The notes under the pieces: generated by a model
What the model saw: the letters and a program-made list of their open reading frames with translations, nothing else
Told to the model about the DNA's origin: nothing
The model's database searches: none
Shown: positions 18,014 to 27,297 of the stretch, piece by piece
Numbering within the stretch: the first letter of the stretch is position 1
Layout of the letters: every line of letters starts with the position of its first letter
Position numbers and translations under genes: made by a program
From: Mycolicibacterium litorale
GTDB lineage: Bacteria > Actinomycetota > Actinomycetes > Mycobacteriales > Mycobacteriaceae
Length of the DNA stretch: 64,000 nucleotides
Direction of reading: 5' to 3'
Assembly (NCBI GenBank): GCA_002007745.1
Contig: CP019882.1
Location: 5,766,001 to 5,830,000 of the forward strand

Positions 18014-19864
18014 TCACAGCTCCACGGGCACGTGCTTCTCGGCGCAGGCATCCGCGACAGCGGCGATGACGTCCTGGGTGCGCAACGTCTCGAGATCCTC
18101 GATCGTCACCGAACCCCGGTTGGTCCGGTTCTGCGCAGCCACCCGGGAATCACGCAGCCGCTCGGCACGCTCGACGATATTGCGGGCGAACCGGCCGTTC
18201 TGCATCACGTCGATGCCGTGGGTGCCGTCTGGTGCCAGATAGGCCCGCAGCTTGCGGCACGCCGCGTTCAGGGCATCCTGGGCAGCGGGTTCGATCACCG
18301 TCGCCCGTGGCCCGCCGTAACGGATGGCGATCTCGACCAGCTCGTCAGGACCGTAGGACTCGAACCGAAGCTTGCGGTTGAACCGGCCCGCCAAACCCGG
18401 GTTCACGGTGAGGAATTCGTCGACCTCTTTCTCATAGCCCGCACCGATGAAGCAGAAGTCGAACCGGTGCACTTCCAGCGCGACGAGCAACTGGTTGACC
18501 GCCTCCATACCGATCATGTCCGGGCGGCCGTCGTGGTGGCGCTCCACCAGGGAATAGAACTCGTCCATGAACAGGATGCGGCCCAGCGAACGACTGATCA
18601 GCTCATTGGTTTTCGGACCGGACGAACCGATGTGCTCGCCGCAGAAGTCGGCCCGCTTGACCTCGATGATCTCCGGGTGCCGCACGATGCCCAGCCCGGC
18701 GTAGATCTTGCCCAACGCCTCCGCGGTCGTCGTCTTGCCGGTGCCGGGCGGGCCGACCAGCAGCATGTGGTTGGTCTGATTGGTCACCGGCAGACCGTGT
18801 GCCAACCGCAGCGCGCGCACCTCGATCTGGTCTTCGAGTTCGGCGACAGCACGTTTGACGTCGGCCAGGCCGACCTGATTGTTCAGCAGCGCCCGGCCCT
18901 CGGCCAGGAGTTCGGTCCGCCGCTCGGCGTTCTCCTCCTCGGCACGCTCCTGCTCGGAGGTCTCTGTGGTGGCGTCCCACTTGTTGGTGCGGCTGTTGAT
19001 CGTCTCCTCGTCGGTGACGACCAACTGAAGTCGTGGATCGGCCAGAGCCTGTTTGGCGGGTTCGATCAACACACCGTTGAGGCTGGCCTTGGACAGCCAG
19101 ATCTGGGCCTTGTCCTCCTCACCGAGCTGCCGGTGAGCCATCCCCCGGACGTAGGCGAGATCGGCTGCGATGAGCGGGAATTCGAGTGGATCGATCGCGG
19201 TGACGGCGGTATCCAGCAGGCTGTGCCTGCGGGCCTCGGCGGTCGCCCGCTCCGAGCGCAGTTCCACCCGGTCGGCCCAATCCAGCGCCACCCGCCCCTG
19301 GCCCAGGTGCGCGGCGGCGTGTGCGGCCAACGCGTTGGTGCCGGCGGTGACAGCGGACATGATGATCGCCTGAGGCGGCAGCACCCTGGCTGCCTCGGCG
19401 ATGACGTCCGGCCAGCGCTGGGTGGCGAACATCAGATATGCCCGCACATACTGCTGCCACTGGTGGTTCTCCCAGGTATCCAGCAGCGCCGAATCATCCA
19501 GTACTGCTTGCGCTTTCTCGTACTGCTTGTCGTCAACCAGGGCACTGGCCAACGCCAGGCCGGCGTGCGAGGCCTCGGTGACGGTGATCGACAGGTAGGG
19601 GCCGGCCTTGATCGGCGCGGCCAGCCGCACACCGATCCGGTTGGACTCCCGGTGCAGCCTGGTGCCGTAGGCATACAGCTGTTGCACAGTGTCCAAGGCG
19701 TCGTCGCCGGCGGCGATGCGCCCCAACCAGGCATCGGCCATCGACGGGTCGATGCCGGTGGCCTCGCGGAAGTGCCGCAGTGCGGTGGTCGGGTCGGCTT
19801 CCAGCGTCGCCATCGCCTGGTCGAACTGGCGACGGGCGGCCGCCGTGTCGGTACTACTGGTCAT
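18014..19864 (-). CDS. eccA2: ESX-2 type AAA+ ATPase EccA
   Basis: 616 aa, the usual EccA length. The N-terminal about 280 residues are TPR-like helices. The C-terminal AAA+ (CbxX/CfqX) domain has Walker A GPPGTGKT at about 370 and Walker B ILFMDEF at about 431. EccA is the cytosolic ATPase of ESX systems and is thought to release or sort PE/PPE and Esx substrates from EspG. It is the last gene of the ESX run, 3 bp after eccE. The position downstream of eccE-mycP-eccD is that of ESX-2 (Rv3884c in M. tuberculosis). Confidence 0.93.
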   Translation of the reverse strand: MTSSTDTAAARRQFDQAMATLEADPTTALRHFREATGIDPSMADAWLGRIAAGDDALDTVQQLYAYGTRLHRESNRIGVRLAAPIKAGPYLSITVTEASHAGLALASALVDDKQYEKAQAVLDDSALLDTWENHQWQQYVRAYLMFATQRWPDVIAEAARVLPPQAIIMSAVTAGTNALAAHAAAHLGQGRVALDWADRVELRSERATAEARRHSLLDTAVTAIDPLEFPLIAADLAYVRGMAHRQLGEEDKAQIWLSKASLNGVLIEPAKQALADPRLQLVVTDEETINSRTNKWDATTETSEQERAEEENAERRTELLAEGRALLNNQVGLADVKRAVAELEDQIEVRALRLAHGLPVTNQTNHMLLVGPPGTGKTTTAEALGKIYAGLGIVRHPEIIEVKRADFCGEHIGSSGPKTNELISRSLGRILFMDEFYSLVERHHDGRPDMIGMEAVNQLLVALEVHRFDFCFIGAGYEKEVDEFLTVNPGLAGRFNRKLRFESYGPDELVEIAIRYGGPRATVIEPAAQDALNAACRKLRAYLAPDGTHGIDVMQNGRFARNIVERAERLRDSRVAAQNRTNRGSVTIEDLETLRTQDVIAAVADACAEKHVPVEL

Positions 19865-19867
19865 CGA

Positions 19868-21402
19868 TCAGTCCGCCAATTCCAGCTCCGCCGATCTGAT
19901 GCTGGTCGGTTCGGTTGACACGTAACGGTTCTCGGCACGGAATAGTTCCACCTCCACCATGTAGACGCTGCCGGCGGCACTCACCTCAACGGTGGCCGGG
20001 CCGACCTGGGTGATGATGACATCGGCCGCCGGGTGCTGGACCTCACTGGGGCGGCTCACCGAGATGACGGTGTTGGGCCGCGGCGCCGGGGTCACCGTTG
20101 CGTCCACCACGCTGACCGTGGTGCCCGACACGGGACGGGGCTGATCGGTCACCGCGATGTGCGGCATCCGCACGCTGTCCCAGCGGCGCAGATCGCGGGT
20201 GTGCACGGTGATCCGGTCGCCGGCGCCCGCCGTCCGGATGACGATGCGTTTGGCAATGCTGTCGTCCGCCGCGATGTGGATCCGGCTGAACTCCCCGGGG
20301 TCACCGAGCGGCAGCAGCAGCCGGTCGCCGGAGTTGACCTTGCCGAGCAGCACCCCGGACGGACCGATCGGCAGTACCAGCGAGGCGGGCAGCCGGCCGC
20401 GAGTGACGCCGTGCAAGTCGGGCCGGGGTCCGCACAGATTGGCCGCCACCGCGCCGGCCTGCTCACCGGGCAAGGTCTTGAGCATGACACTCGGCGGCGC
20501 CGTCGGGGTTGGGCGCTACGGACGGTGATGGTCGCGGTCGCGGTGCCGTCCGGGTACAGACTGATGTTCTGGATGATCCCGTCGGCACGCAGCGACCACG
20601 CCTGGGCCAGAACATCAGCGGTGATGTCTCGCGGCTGGTAGGCGTAGGTGGTCAGCCAGCCCGCGTCGCTGCGGGCGGTGCGCCAGCGCTGGTTGTGCGA
20701 TTCCAGCGCAGTGCGGCCCAACCGGCGCTCCAGTTCCACCATGTCGGTGGCGGTCGCTATCCGCGCCCGGACCCCGCTGCAGCGCAGACTCACCGCGATG
20801 CGTTGGGCGGCGGCCAGTGCCGCGGTGCCCACCGTCGTCCGCCATTGCAGTGCGTCGGCGTTCGGCAGGGCCTGCAGCCGGATCACCAGCCAGGTTTCCC
20901 GCTGACCGGCATACGGCGGCGTGCCGATCAGCGTGTCGTACACCCGTGGATAGTCGCCGCTGCTGCGACGCCGCGAGCCCGCGGTGACCACGGACAGCGA
21001 TTCGATGGTCAGCCCCAGGCTCTGTCGCATGGCCGGCAGCAGCGCACTCACGTCGACGGTGTTGCGGGTCTCGGTAGCGGTCGACCCGGTGAAAACCGTT
21101 GGGGTGTGCGCCTTGCCGAGTAGCTGGACCGCGACGATCGCCACCCCGTCCTGGTAGCGCACACCACCACCGGAGCGGTCGTTGGCCACCGTCACCGGCT
21201 CGGCCAGCACGATCGGACGGTTGCGCCGCAGGTAGAGCCCGACCCAGGACCACAGTGGCTGGCGCCGCCAGGGAATGGCGAACAGGATCAGTCCCAGTGC
21301 CAGGCTGGCGGCCGCGCCGAGGTAGCCGCCGACGATCCAGCCGACCAACCCGAGCACCAGCACCGCCATGATCACCGCGAGCTGGACCGTGGGGCGCCTC
21401 AT
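19868..21402 (-). CDS. eccE2: ESX-2 membrane component EccE; one apparent frameshift
   Basis: Restored length about 511 aa. Two N-terminal TM helices (about 7-45, VQLAVIMAVLVLGLVGWIVG and the next) precede a periplasmic-facing domain typical of EccE. EccE sits at the rim of the EccBCDE membrane complex. The ATG overlaps the mycP stop (ATGA). One base is missing at the GGGG run 20504-20507; adding one joins TVRSAQPPTAPPSVMLKTLPG and continues to the stop at 19868. Without it, both halves look like separate ORFs. Confidence 0.88.
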
Positions 21403-23050
21403 CGCGCCCGCCTCGCCCTGCCGATGATGCTGGCGAGCAGCACCGCGCCCGCGACGACACCGGCGAAAATGAGCGCCATGTTGCGGGCTCGATGATCGGG
21501 CGCTGCCGGCGGCGGCGGGGGCGCGACCACCCGGGTCAGCGAGCCCGGTGCCAATCGGTCACCGGGAGGCACGTTGAACGTCAGCGCGGCGATCGGGTCG
21601 ACCACGCCGTAGCCGACCTGATTGTCGACTCCGCGCGGCGGATTGTGTGCGGTCTGCAGGATGCGGTGGATCACCTGATTGGCCGTCAGATCCGGGTATT
21701 TCGCCCGCACCAGGGCCGCGACGCCGGAGACGTAGGCGGCCGAGAAACTGGTACCCCAGAACGGCATGTTCTTCTCGCCCGGCCGCACCGGCGGGTAGGC
21801 GTTGACCGGGCCGCCGGTCTGCGGCGACAGACCCATCACGCCGACGCCCGGTGCCGCCGCGGCGACCCACGGCCCGGCCAGACTCTTGGTGATCGGTGCG
21901 CCGCTGTTGTCCACCGCGCCCACCGACAGCACATAGTCGGAGAACCACGACGGCGACGAGACCGTCTTGACCTGGTGCCAGTCCCGTGGGTCGTTGGTGT
22001 CCAACGGGTCGAACGACGGGTTCTGTGCGCAGCCGTCCTCACCTTCGTTGCCGGCGGCGGCCACGATCACGGCGTCCTTGATCGTCGCCGCGTACCAGAC
22101 CGCGGCACCCAGCGCGCGCTGGTCGAGCGGATCGGCGGCCGAAACGCAGGACGTCACACTGACGTTGATCACCTTGGCCCCCATGTTGGCGGCGTGCACG
22201 ATCGCGCTGGCCAGGGTTGCCACGGTGCCCGCCTTGCGGCGGGCTTCGTTGTCGCCGGGCCCGGGGTTCTCCGGTTCGTAGGCCCGAGAGGACTGGCGGA
22301 TCGAGATCACCGTGGCGTTGGGCGCCACGCCGGCGACACCGTCGGGTGCGCCCGGCGGCGGAGGCGGCACCTCGGGATCATCGGGTGCATTCGGGTCCGG
22401 GTCGCCAGGACCCGCCGACGGCTGATCCGGCGGTGGCGGTGGCGGCGGTGGCGGTGGCGGTGCCTGTTTGGTCTCGGTCACCGTCACCGGCGCCGGGGCG
22501 GCGGTGGGGCCGGGGGCGCCGGTGGTGCGCCCGGTGGGGGTGGCGCGGCGACGACCGGCGGCGGGCCGGCCGGCGGCGGGAACGCCGGATTCGGGGGCAT
22601 CGGTGCCGGGGGTGGCCCGCCCTGCGGGGTGGCCGCGATCAGCGACGCGACGATGGTGCCGTGCGCATCGCAGTCCATCAGGCCGTCGCCGCCCATGATG
22701 TAGTCCCCGCCGGGCACCACCGGCAGCCGGGGACTCGGGTTCACTCCGGTGTCGATCACCGCCACCGGCACACCGTTGCCGGTCGAGTACTGCCAGGCCT
22801 TGCCGATGTTGAGCATCGCCAGATTCGGCGCCGGCAGAGCCACATTCGGATCGGCCACGGTGATGGTGCGAGCACAGATATTGCTCTGTCGCATGGGTTG
22901 GTCGGGGCGTGGCGGCCCGTCCGGCGGGACCAGGGTCGGGTCGACCGTTGGCGGTGGGATCGCCTGCGCTGAAGGAACGTTGGCGACGATCGCGGTCAGC
23001 AGCACCACCATCGCTGCCGCGGCGATCCGCTGGGTGACCTCACCCGTCAT
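21399..23050 (-). CDS. mycP2: ESX-2 mycosin (subtilisin-like protease) MycP; one apparent frameshift
   Basis: Restored length about 550 aa, close to the MycP2 size I recall. After a signal peptide come catalytic Asp (VIDTGVN, about 98), His (DAHGTIVAS, about 130), oxyanion Asn (AAGNEG, about 334) and Ser (GTSFSAAY, about 434). A C-terminal TM helix and basic tail end the protein. Between His and the rest of the protease lies an unusually long Pro-rich loop with two polyproline tracts. A base is missing at the GGGG run 22495-22498; adding it reads through as PPPPAPVTVTETKQAPP. Mycosins cap and stabilise the ESX membrane complex and cleave some substrates. Confidence 0.9.
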
Positions 23051-23056
23051 CGCGGT

Positions 23057-23152
23057 TCATCGCATTCTCACCCAGGTGAACAAGCCACCGATCCATGCGG
23101 CCAGCGGAAAGGCCGCCACGATGGCGGCCAGCTCCAGCCATTCGGCGATCAT
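23057..23152 (-). CDS. 31-codon putative membrane micro-ORF between eccD and mycP
   Basis: The ATG overlaps the eccD stop (ATGA), and the TGA lies 6 bp before the mycP start. The peptide begins MIAEWLELAAIVAAFPLAAW and ends GGLFTWVRMR: one hydrophobic helix, an acidic N-terminus and a basic C-terminus. It is therefore a credible single-pass membrane peptide that would be translated by coupling with eccD. I know of no described ESX subunit of this kind. It could also be a remnant of an extended eccD end or a chance ORF. Confidence 0.4.
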   Translation of the reverse strand: MIAEWLELAAIVAAFPLAAWIGGLFTWVRMR

Positions 23153-24537
23153 CCGGACCAGGGGGTGAAGCGGGTGACCGGAACCAGCAGCGCGGCGGCC
23201 AGACCGGCGCAGGCGAAGACCGCCAGGGCCAAAGTCCCCCACAGCAGCGCCGCACCCGAGTCCGCCGGAGCGCTCAGCACATACCGGACGACGCCGAGGC
23301 ACAGTGCCGCGGCGGCACCGCACACCAGAGCGACAGCCTGGCGCTTGTCGGCGAATGCCCGGCCGCGGCTGATGAAGATGAGCACGAACAGCCCCGCCAG
23401 CACCGCGGCCGCGTTGCTCTTGTCCCGGCCTGGCATCAGGGTGGCCCACACCGCCGCGGGGAGTGTCGCTGCGGCGGCCACGCAGATGCCGGTGAGCACA
23501 CTGTTCGCCCGTTTGGCCGCCGCCGCGATCATGTCACCGGCCGGGGTGGTGTCCGGGTTGGGTTCGTCGTCGGCTTCCTCGTCGACGGGGGTGACGGTGT
23601 CGACCGGCAGTCCGTCGCTGCGGCGGAACAGGTCTCGCCCGGTGATGGATCCGAAGTGGGGTGGGCGGATTCGCGCCGTCCACAACGCGAACGTCGGAGC
23701 CAGGGTCAACAGCAGCAGCAAGCCGATCAACACACACATGCCGAGCCACTGCCCCGGGATCGGCCGCCACATCCGAGCCAGGGCCACCAAACCACCGATG
23801 GCGCACAGTGTTACCACCACCGCGGCCACCGTCAGATAGCGCTGGGTCGCCGCGACCACGCCCGCGGTGAGCACGGCGGCGGCCAGCCCGGCGATGAACA
23901 GGTGCGCCGCTCCGACCCCACCGGGTGCGGCGGCGGCGAAGGCCACCGAGAGCAGCGGTACGGCCAGCCAGGCGAACCCACCATGCAAGTCGGAGCGCTG
24001 CGGCCACCACCGCCAGACCGAGCCGGCGCCGACGGCGAAGAGAATGCCCAAGGCTCCGGTCACGATGGCCGGGGTCAGCGCGTCGGTGTGCAACCGCGTG
24101 TGGATGCCCAGGCCGAGGACCGTCACCGCGATCATCGCGCACAGCGCCATCGCCGTGTGTGCGGCGGTGTCGGCGGTGACCGGGGCGAAGAGCCGCTTGC
24201 CGACTCGGGCCAGGCCGGTCGACAACGACTCGTACTGTGGCTCGAAGGACTCCCCCTCCTGGGCGGGCACCAGCACGAGGGTGGCGCCGTCCTCGACACC
24301 GAGCTCGTCCAGGGTCTTGGTGACATCGAGCCGAGTCCCGTTGGCCCGGTTCAGCTCATAACCGACACCGGGGTCCAGGCCGGCTCCTCCGCGGCGCTTG
24401 AGTTCCTCGTCGAGCAGTTCGACCACGTTGTCGATGAACACCTCGACCGGCACCGACGCCGGATAGACCTGTGAGACAAGGTGTTCGCCGCAGATCACCG
24501 CGACGGCGCAGCGAGCCGGGAACGAGACCTTCGCCAT
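23149..24537 (-). CDS. eccD2: ESX-2 membrane channel component EccD
   Basis: 462 aa. The cytosolic N-terminal about 95 residues form the ubiquitin-like domain (VFIDNVVELLDEELKRRGG, GYELNRANGTRLDVTKTL). About eleven TM helices from about residue 125 to the end follow, interrupted by an acidic loop (EEADDEPNPD). EccD is the main membrane-spanning subunit of the EccBCDE core. Its ATG overlaps the stop of the ParA-like gene (ATGA). It is shorter than the roughly 500-aa EccD2 I recall, the difference lying in loops rather than in a missing end. Confidence 0.9.
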   Translation of the reverse strand: MAKVSFPARCAVAVICGEHLVSQVYPASVPVEVFIDNVVELLDEELKRRGGAGLDPGVGYELNRANGTRLDVTKTLDELGVEDGATLVLVPAQEGESFEPQYESLSTGLARVGKRLFAPVTADTAAHTAMALCAMIAVTVLGLGIHTRLHTDALTPAIVTGALGILFAVGAGSVWRWWPQRSDLHGGFAWLAVPLLSVAFAAAAPGGVGAAHLFIAGLAAAVLTAGVVAATQRYLTVAAVVVTLCAIGGLVALARMWRPIPGQWLGMCVLIGLLLLLTLAPTFALWTARIRPPHFGSITGRDLFRRSDGLPVDTVTPVDEEADDEPNPDTTPAGDMIAAAAKRANSVLTGICVAAAATLPAAVWATLMPGRDKSNAAAVLAGLFVLIFISRGRAFADKRQAVALVCGAAAALCLGVVRYVLSAPADSGAALLWGTLALAVFACAGLAAALLVPVTRFTPWSG

Positions 24538-25625
24538 CAGCGTGGCCTGTCGGCGTCCGGGATGTACTTGTCCGCAAGGGCAGCAGTGATCTCGAACAAC
24601 CGCAGCCGAGTCTTCTTCTGCAACTCGTGTTGGGTGTCGATAATGCCGCCCTTGGCCAAATGCTGGTCATAGGGCATGAATTCGACGGTGGCGCCGGACT
24701 GACTGAATCGCTCGGTGAGGTACGCCCTGGCGTCGGAATCGTAGTTGTTGCGGCTGTCGTTGAGGATCACCATGCTGCGTGACACCAATTCGTGGTAGCC
24801 CAGTGACCGCAGCAGGTCGATCGACCGGGTGACCGGCAGCGAGGTGTCGGCGGTCAGACCCGAGACGAACACCAGGGTGTCACAGGCATCGAAGACGGCC
24901 TTCATGACGGGATGTTCCAGATCGTCGGCGGTGTCGACCAGGATCACGTTGTGGGTGCGGCGCAGCCGCGACAACACGCCGGTGAACATCGCCGGCACCA
25001 GCGGACGGGGTTGGTCGGAGACCCGGTTCCCGGCGAGGACGTCGAGCCCGATCTGGTTCTGCCCCAGATGTTCTCGAATGTCGGCGTAGCCTTGGACATC
25101 GGTGTCGTTGAGGACGGCCGAGTAGTCGCCCGGCGGCGCCTCGTCGATGCGACCGGCCAGCGTGCCGAAGCCGGGTGCGGCATCGATGGCCACCACGTTC
25201 TCCGGACGGCACTCGCGGAATACCGCGCCGATGCTGGCCGTCATCGTCGTCTTGCCGACCCCACCCTTGCCGGAGACGAACGCGATGACGTATTGCTTGC
25301 GGATGTGCCGGCGGATCCGTTCCCGCAGCTCACGGTAGTGTCGCTCGGCCGGCGACTCGCCCAGGTTGATGCTCTTGAACGAGATGTTGTAGATGAACTT
25401 GCGCCAACCCGACCCGGGCGGAATCTTGCGGGGCGCCACCATGTCCGAGATCCGCAGGGTGCCCGACACCGAATCCTGTTGTTGATGACGACCGTTCACG
25501 TCGTGCCCCGCCGACCCACCTGGGGCTGACCTATTTGCTGAGTCATTCCAGGGATTGGTCACGATGCCGATGCTAACACGTTGACCAGGTGCATCATCTA
25601 CACCACTTTCCGGTACGAAAACCAT
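24537..25625 (-). CDS. ParA/MinD-type ATPase, EspI-like, of the ESX-2 locus
   Basis: 362 aa. A deviant Walker A SGKGGVGKTTM (about 118-128) and a switch segment DTADDLEHPV place it in the ParA/MinD superfamily; the C-terminal half matches EspI/Rv3888c-type proteins. The N-terminal about 90 residues are polar. The gene lies between espG and eccD, its exact position in ESX-2. EspI is reported to restrain ESX-1 secretion at low ATP; a similar role here is inference. The ATG at 25625 overlaps the end of espG by 28 bp and has a GGAAGAG just upstream; GTG at 25562 is an alternative. Confidence 0.85.
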   Translation of the reverse strand: MVFVPESGVDDAPGQRVSIGIVTNPWNDSANRSAPGGSAGHDVNGRHQQQDSVSGTLRISDMVAPRKIPPGSGWRKFIYNISFKSINLGESPAERHYRELRERIRRHIRKQYVIAFVSGKGGVGKTTMTASIGAVFRECRPENVVAIDAAPGFGTLAGRIDEAPPGDYSAVLNDTDVQGYADIREHLGQNQIGLDVLAGNRVSDQPRPLVPAMFTGVLSRLRRTHNVILVDTADDLEHPVMKAVFDACDTLVFVSGLTADTSLPVTRSIDLLRSLGYHELVSRSMVILNDSRNNYDSDARAYLTERFSQSGATVEFMPYDQHLAKGGIIDTQHELQKKTRLRLFEITAALADKYIPDADRPR

Positions 25626-26428
25626 GACTCTTCCGCAGGTAGACGACGCAACATCGCGCCGACGGCGGTGGCGATGTTCGCGGGGTTACCCGGCCCGATC
25701 ACCACCCACCGCTTTCCTCCTCTGGGGATTTGCTCAGTGAGGATCCGACCCTCCGGGGTGTCGATGACGGTGACGGTTCCTGGCTCGACGTATGTACGGT
25801 TTCGCGCCCCTTCGACACCGGACTGCAACGCGACGATGCTGGCGGCCGCCGACTTCCCCGCGTCGGCGGCGAGCATCAGGAACCGGAGTTGGTCGGCCTC
25901 GATACGTTGGTCGAGGAGCAGGCTCCGCAGTGCGGCGATGTCGGCGGTCCCCGCCGTCAGCAGATCGGCGTCGAGGGTCACCGGGCGTAGCGGCGCCGGT
26001 TTGGCCGCGCCGCAGATCCGCTCCAGGAATTGGCCGATCAGCGCGGTCGCGTCGCCCTCGGCGCTGGCGACTCCGGCGGGAGCGATACGGACCAGGTCAT
26101 CGGCGCGCTCGATGGACACCCACCACTGCCCGAAGCGCGCCAGCAGGGCACGGACCGGCGCGGCGTCGGCCGGAGTGCTGACCATGGTCAGCAGGGCGAC
26201 ATCGCGGCGGGCCAGCACGGTCAGCCACTCGACGACCGCCGGGTCCACCACGCCCGCCTGGTCGATCACCCCGGATTCCAGCAGCTCCAGCGCAACGGGA
26301 TGCATGAGCGCGTGGTGGACAGACTCCACACTCGGAATATGCGGGCGCAGGCCGAGCTCGGGGCTGATCACCTCGAGTCGCGTGAGTACCTGCAGCACCC
26401 ACAGCCCATCAACAGTGGTGGTGAGCAC
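25598..26428 (-). CDS. espG2: ESX-2 PE/PPE chaperone EspG
   Basis: 276 aa from GTG 26428, with GGGGGAA upstream; the frame stays open to a TTG at 26488, but the shorter start has the better ribosome site. The N-terminus (TTTVDGLWVLQVLTRLEVI) and C-terminus (RWVVIGPGNPANIATAVGAML) are typical of the EspG fold. EspG binds the tip of the PPE partner of PE/PPE dimers and keeps them soluble before secretion. Here its likely client is the PE/PPE pair encoded at 27298-28841. Confidence 0.85.
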   Translation of the reverse strand: MLTTTVDGLWVLQVLTRLEVISPELGLRPHIPSVESVHHALMHPVALELLESGVIDQAGVVDPAVVEWLTVLARRDVALLTMVSTPADAAPVRALLARFGQWWVSIERADDLVRIAPAGVASAEGDATALIGQFLERICGAAKPAPLRPVTLDADLLTAGTADIAALRSLLLDQRIEADQLRFLMLAADAGKSAAASIVALQSGVEGARNRTYVEPGTVTVIDTPEGRILTEQIPRGGKRWVVIGPGNPANIATAVGAMLRRLPAEESWFSYRKVV

Positions 26429-26493
26429 GGTTCCCCCAACATGGTTCGGGGCGCGCGCCGCAGGCGCACACCCCGGACCGTTTCTCAAGAGGC

Positions 26494-26784
26494 CTACGCG
26501 AAGTAGGACACGCTCGCCTGGTCTGTGCTGATCGCATCTTCCAGCGCGTTGTTGATGACGCTGCCGTGCCGCGCGACGGTCTCGATGAGGCTTTCCAAGC
26601 CCTTCAGCATCTGCATCTGCGCGTCGTTGAAGGCGGTCGCGGCCTCACCCTGGAAGAAATCGGCGACGGCGTTCGTGCGGCGGACGAGATCGTCGTGGAT
26701 GTCCATCAGCTGCGCCGCGCGCGCACCGACGTCGCCGGCCAGTTCGGAGACTGCGCCGTGGTTGTAGGTGATCGTGTAGGTCAT
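26494..26784 (-). CDS. esxC: WXG100-type secreted protein EsxC
   Basis: 96 aa. Helical hairpin of the Esx family. The opening TYTITYNHGAVSELAGDVG and the ending ...NALEDAISTDQA match EsxC of M. tuberculosis (Rv3890c) as I recall it; the canonical WXG turn is replaced by FFQGEA. The secretion motif YxxxD/E may be absent or shifted. The gene has GAGGAG upstream of ATG 26784 and lies 39 bp after esxD, its heterodimer partner. Confidence 0.85.
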   Translation of the reverse strand: MTYTITYNHGAVSELAGDVGARAAQLMDIHDDLVRRTNAVADFFQGEAATAFNDAQMQMLKGLESLIETVARHGSVINNALEDAISTDQASVSYFA

Positions 26785-26823
26785 GTCGACTCCTCGAAGT
26801 CCAGGTGGTTAGGGGCGGATTGG

Positions 26824-27129
26824 TCAGGCTGACTGGGCGAAGCTGAGGTTGTGCGCGGCCTGGGTCTCGTGCTCCTCCATGTGCGCGGCAGCACGGCCGA
26901 GCCCTTCAGCCAGGCGGGTGCCGCCCATGACGGCCTGATTCAGGTCGTGGTTGATCTGGGTAGCGGTCTGCCGCGAGGCGTCCTGGCCCATGCCGGCCCA
27001 CGCGGCGGCTCCGATGTTCTCGTGTGTGGTGAGGTAGCCGTTCGCGATCGCCGTCGCATGCTCCAGCGCCGAGGTGATCGCGTTCTGCGTATCTCGCAAC
27101 ATTTCCGGTGTTACAACGACCGCGCTCAT
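26824..27129 (-). CDS. esxD: WXG100-type secreted protein EsxD
   Basis: 101 aa. It begins MSAVVVTPEMLRDTQNAI and has a WAGMGQ turn, then a second helix with GGTRLAEGL, all as in EsxD (Rv3891c). It should pair with EsxC and be exported as a folded dimer through the ESX-2 channel. A very strong AAGGAGAAG lies 5 bases before the ATG. This and the 168-bp gap upstream suggest high, separate expression of the esxD-esxC pair. Confidence 0.85.
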   Translation of the reverse strand: MSAVVVTPEMLRDTQNAITSALEHATAIANGYLTTHENIGAAAWAGMGQDASRQTATQINHDLNQAVMGGTRLAEGLGRAAAHMEEHETQAAHNLSFAQSA

Positions 27130-27297
27130 TTGCTTCTCCTTACCGAATTTCCCCCAGGAAGCTGGGCTTCACCTCAGTCTAGACCGTTATCGAAGGCTGT
27201 CACTTCACCAATCCGCAAAGGGAAGACCACGGGACAAAAGGTGTAGTTGTGTTTGCTGTGAAGAAATGTCGTGCCGTTTTAACGGTTGACGGACTCG
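27130..27297 (-). promoter_or_regulatory. 168-bp gap before esxD, possible internal promoter
   Basis: This is the largest gap inside the ESX-2 gene run. It is clearly lower in GC than its surroundings, and it lies between the PPE stop and the strong esxD ribosome site. A short inverted repeat CCGTTTTAACGG (27274-27285) follows the PPE stop, too short to be a confident terminator. The arrangement suggests extra transcription of esxD-esxC from here. Confidence 0.35.

Noticed and set aside
18032..19918. 628-codon + strand ORF opposite eccA
   Set aside because: Antisense shadow; the minus-strand frame has unmistakable EccA motifs.
22420..22560. Polyproline-coding repeats as a CRISPR or minisatellite
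   Set aside because: They are irregular CCG/CCA codon runs in the mycosin loop, without constant units or spacers.
25572..25587. TAACACGTTGA near the espG end as a KstR site
   Set aside because: Only the core matches; outer positions fail and it lies inside overlapping coding sequence.
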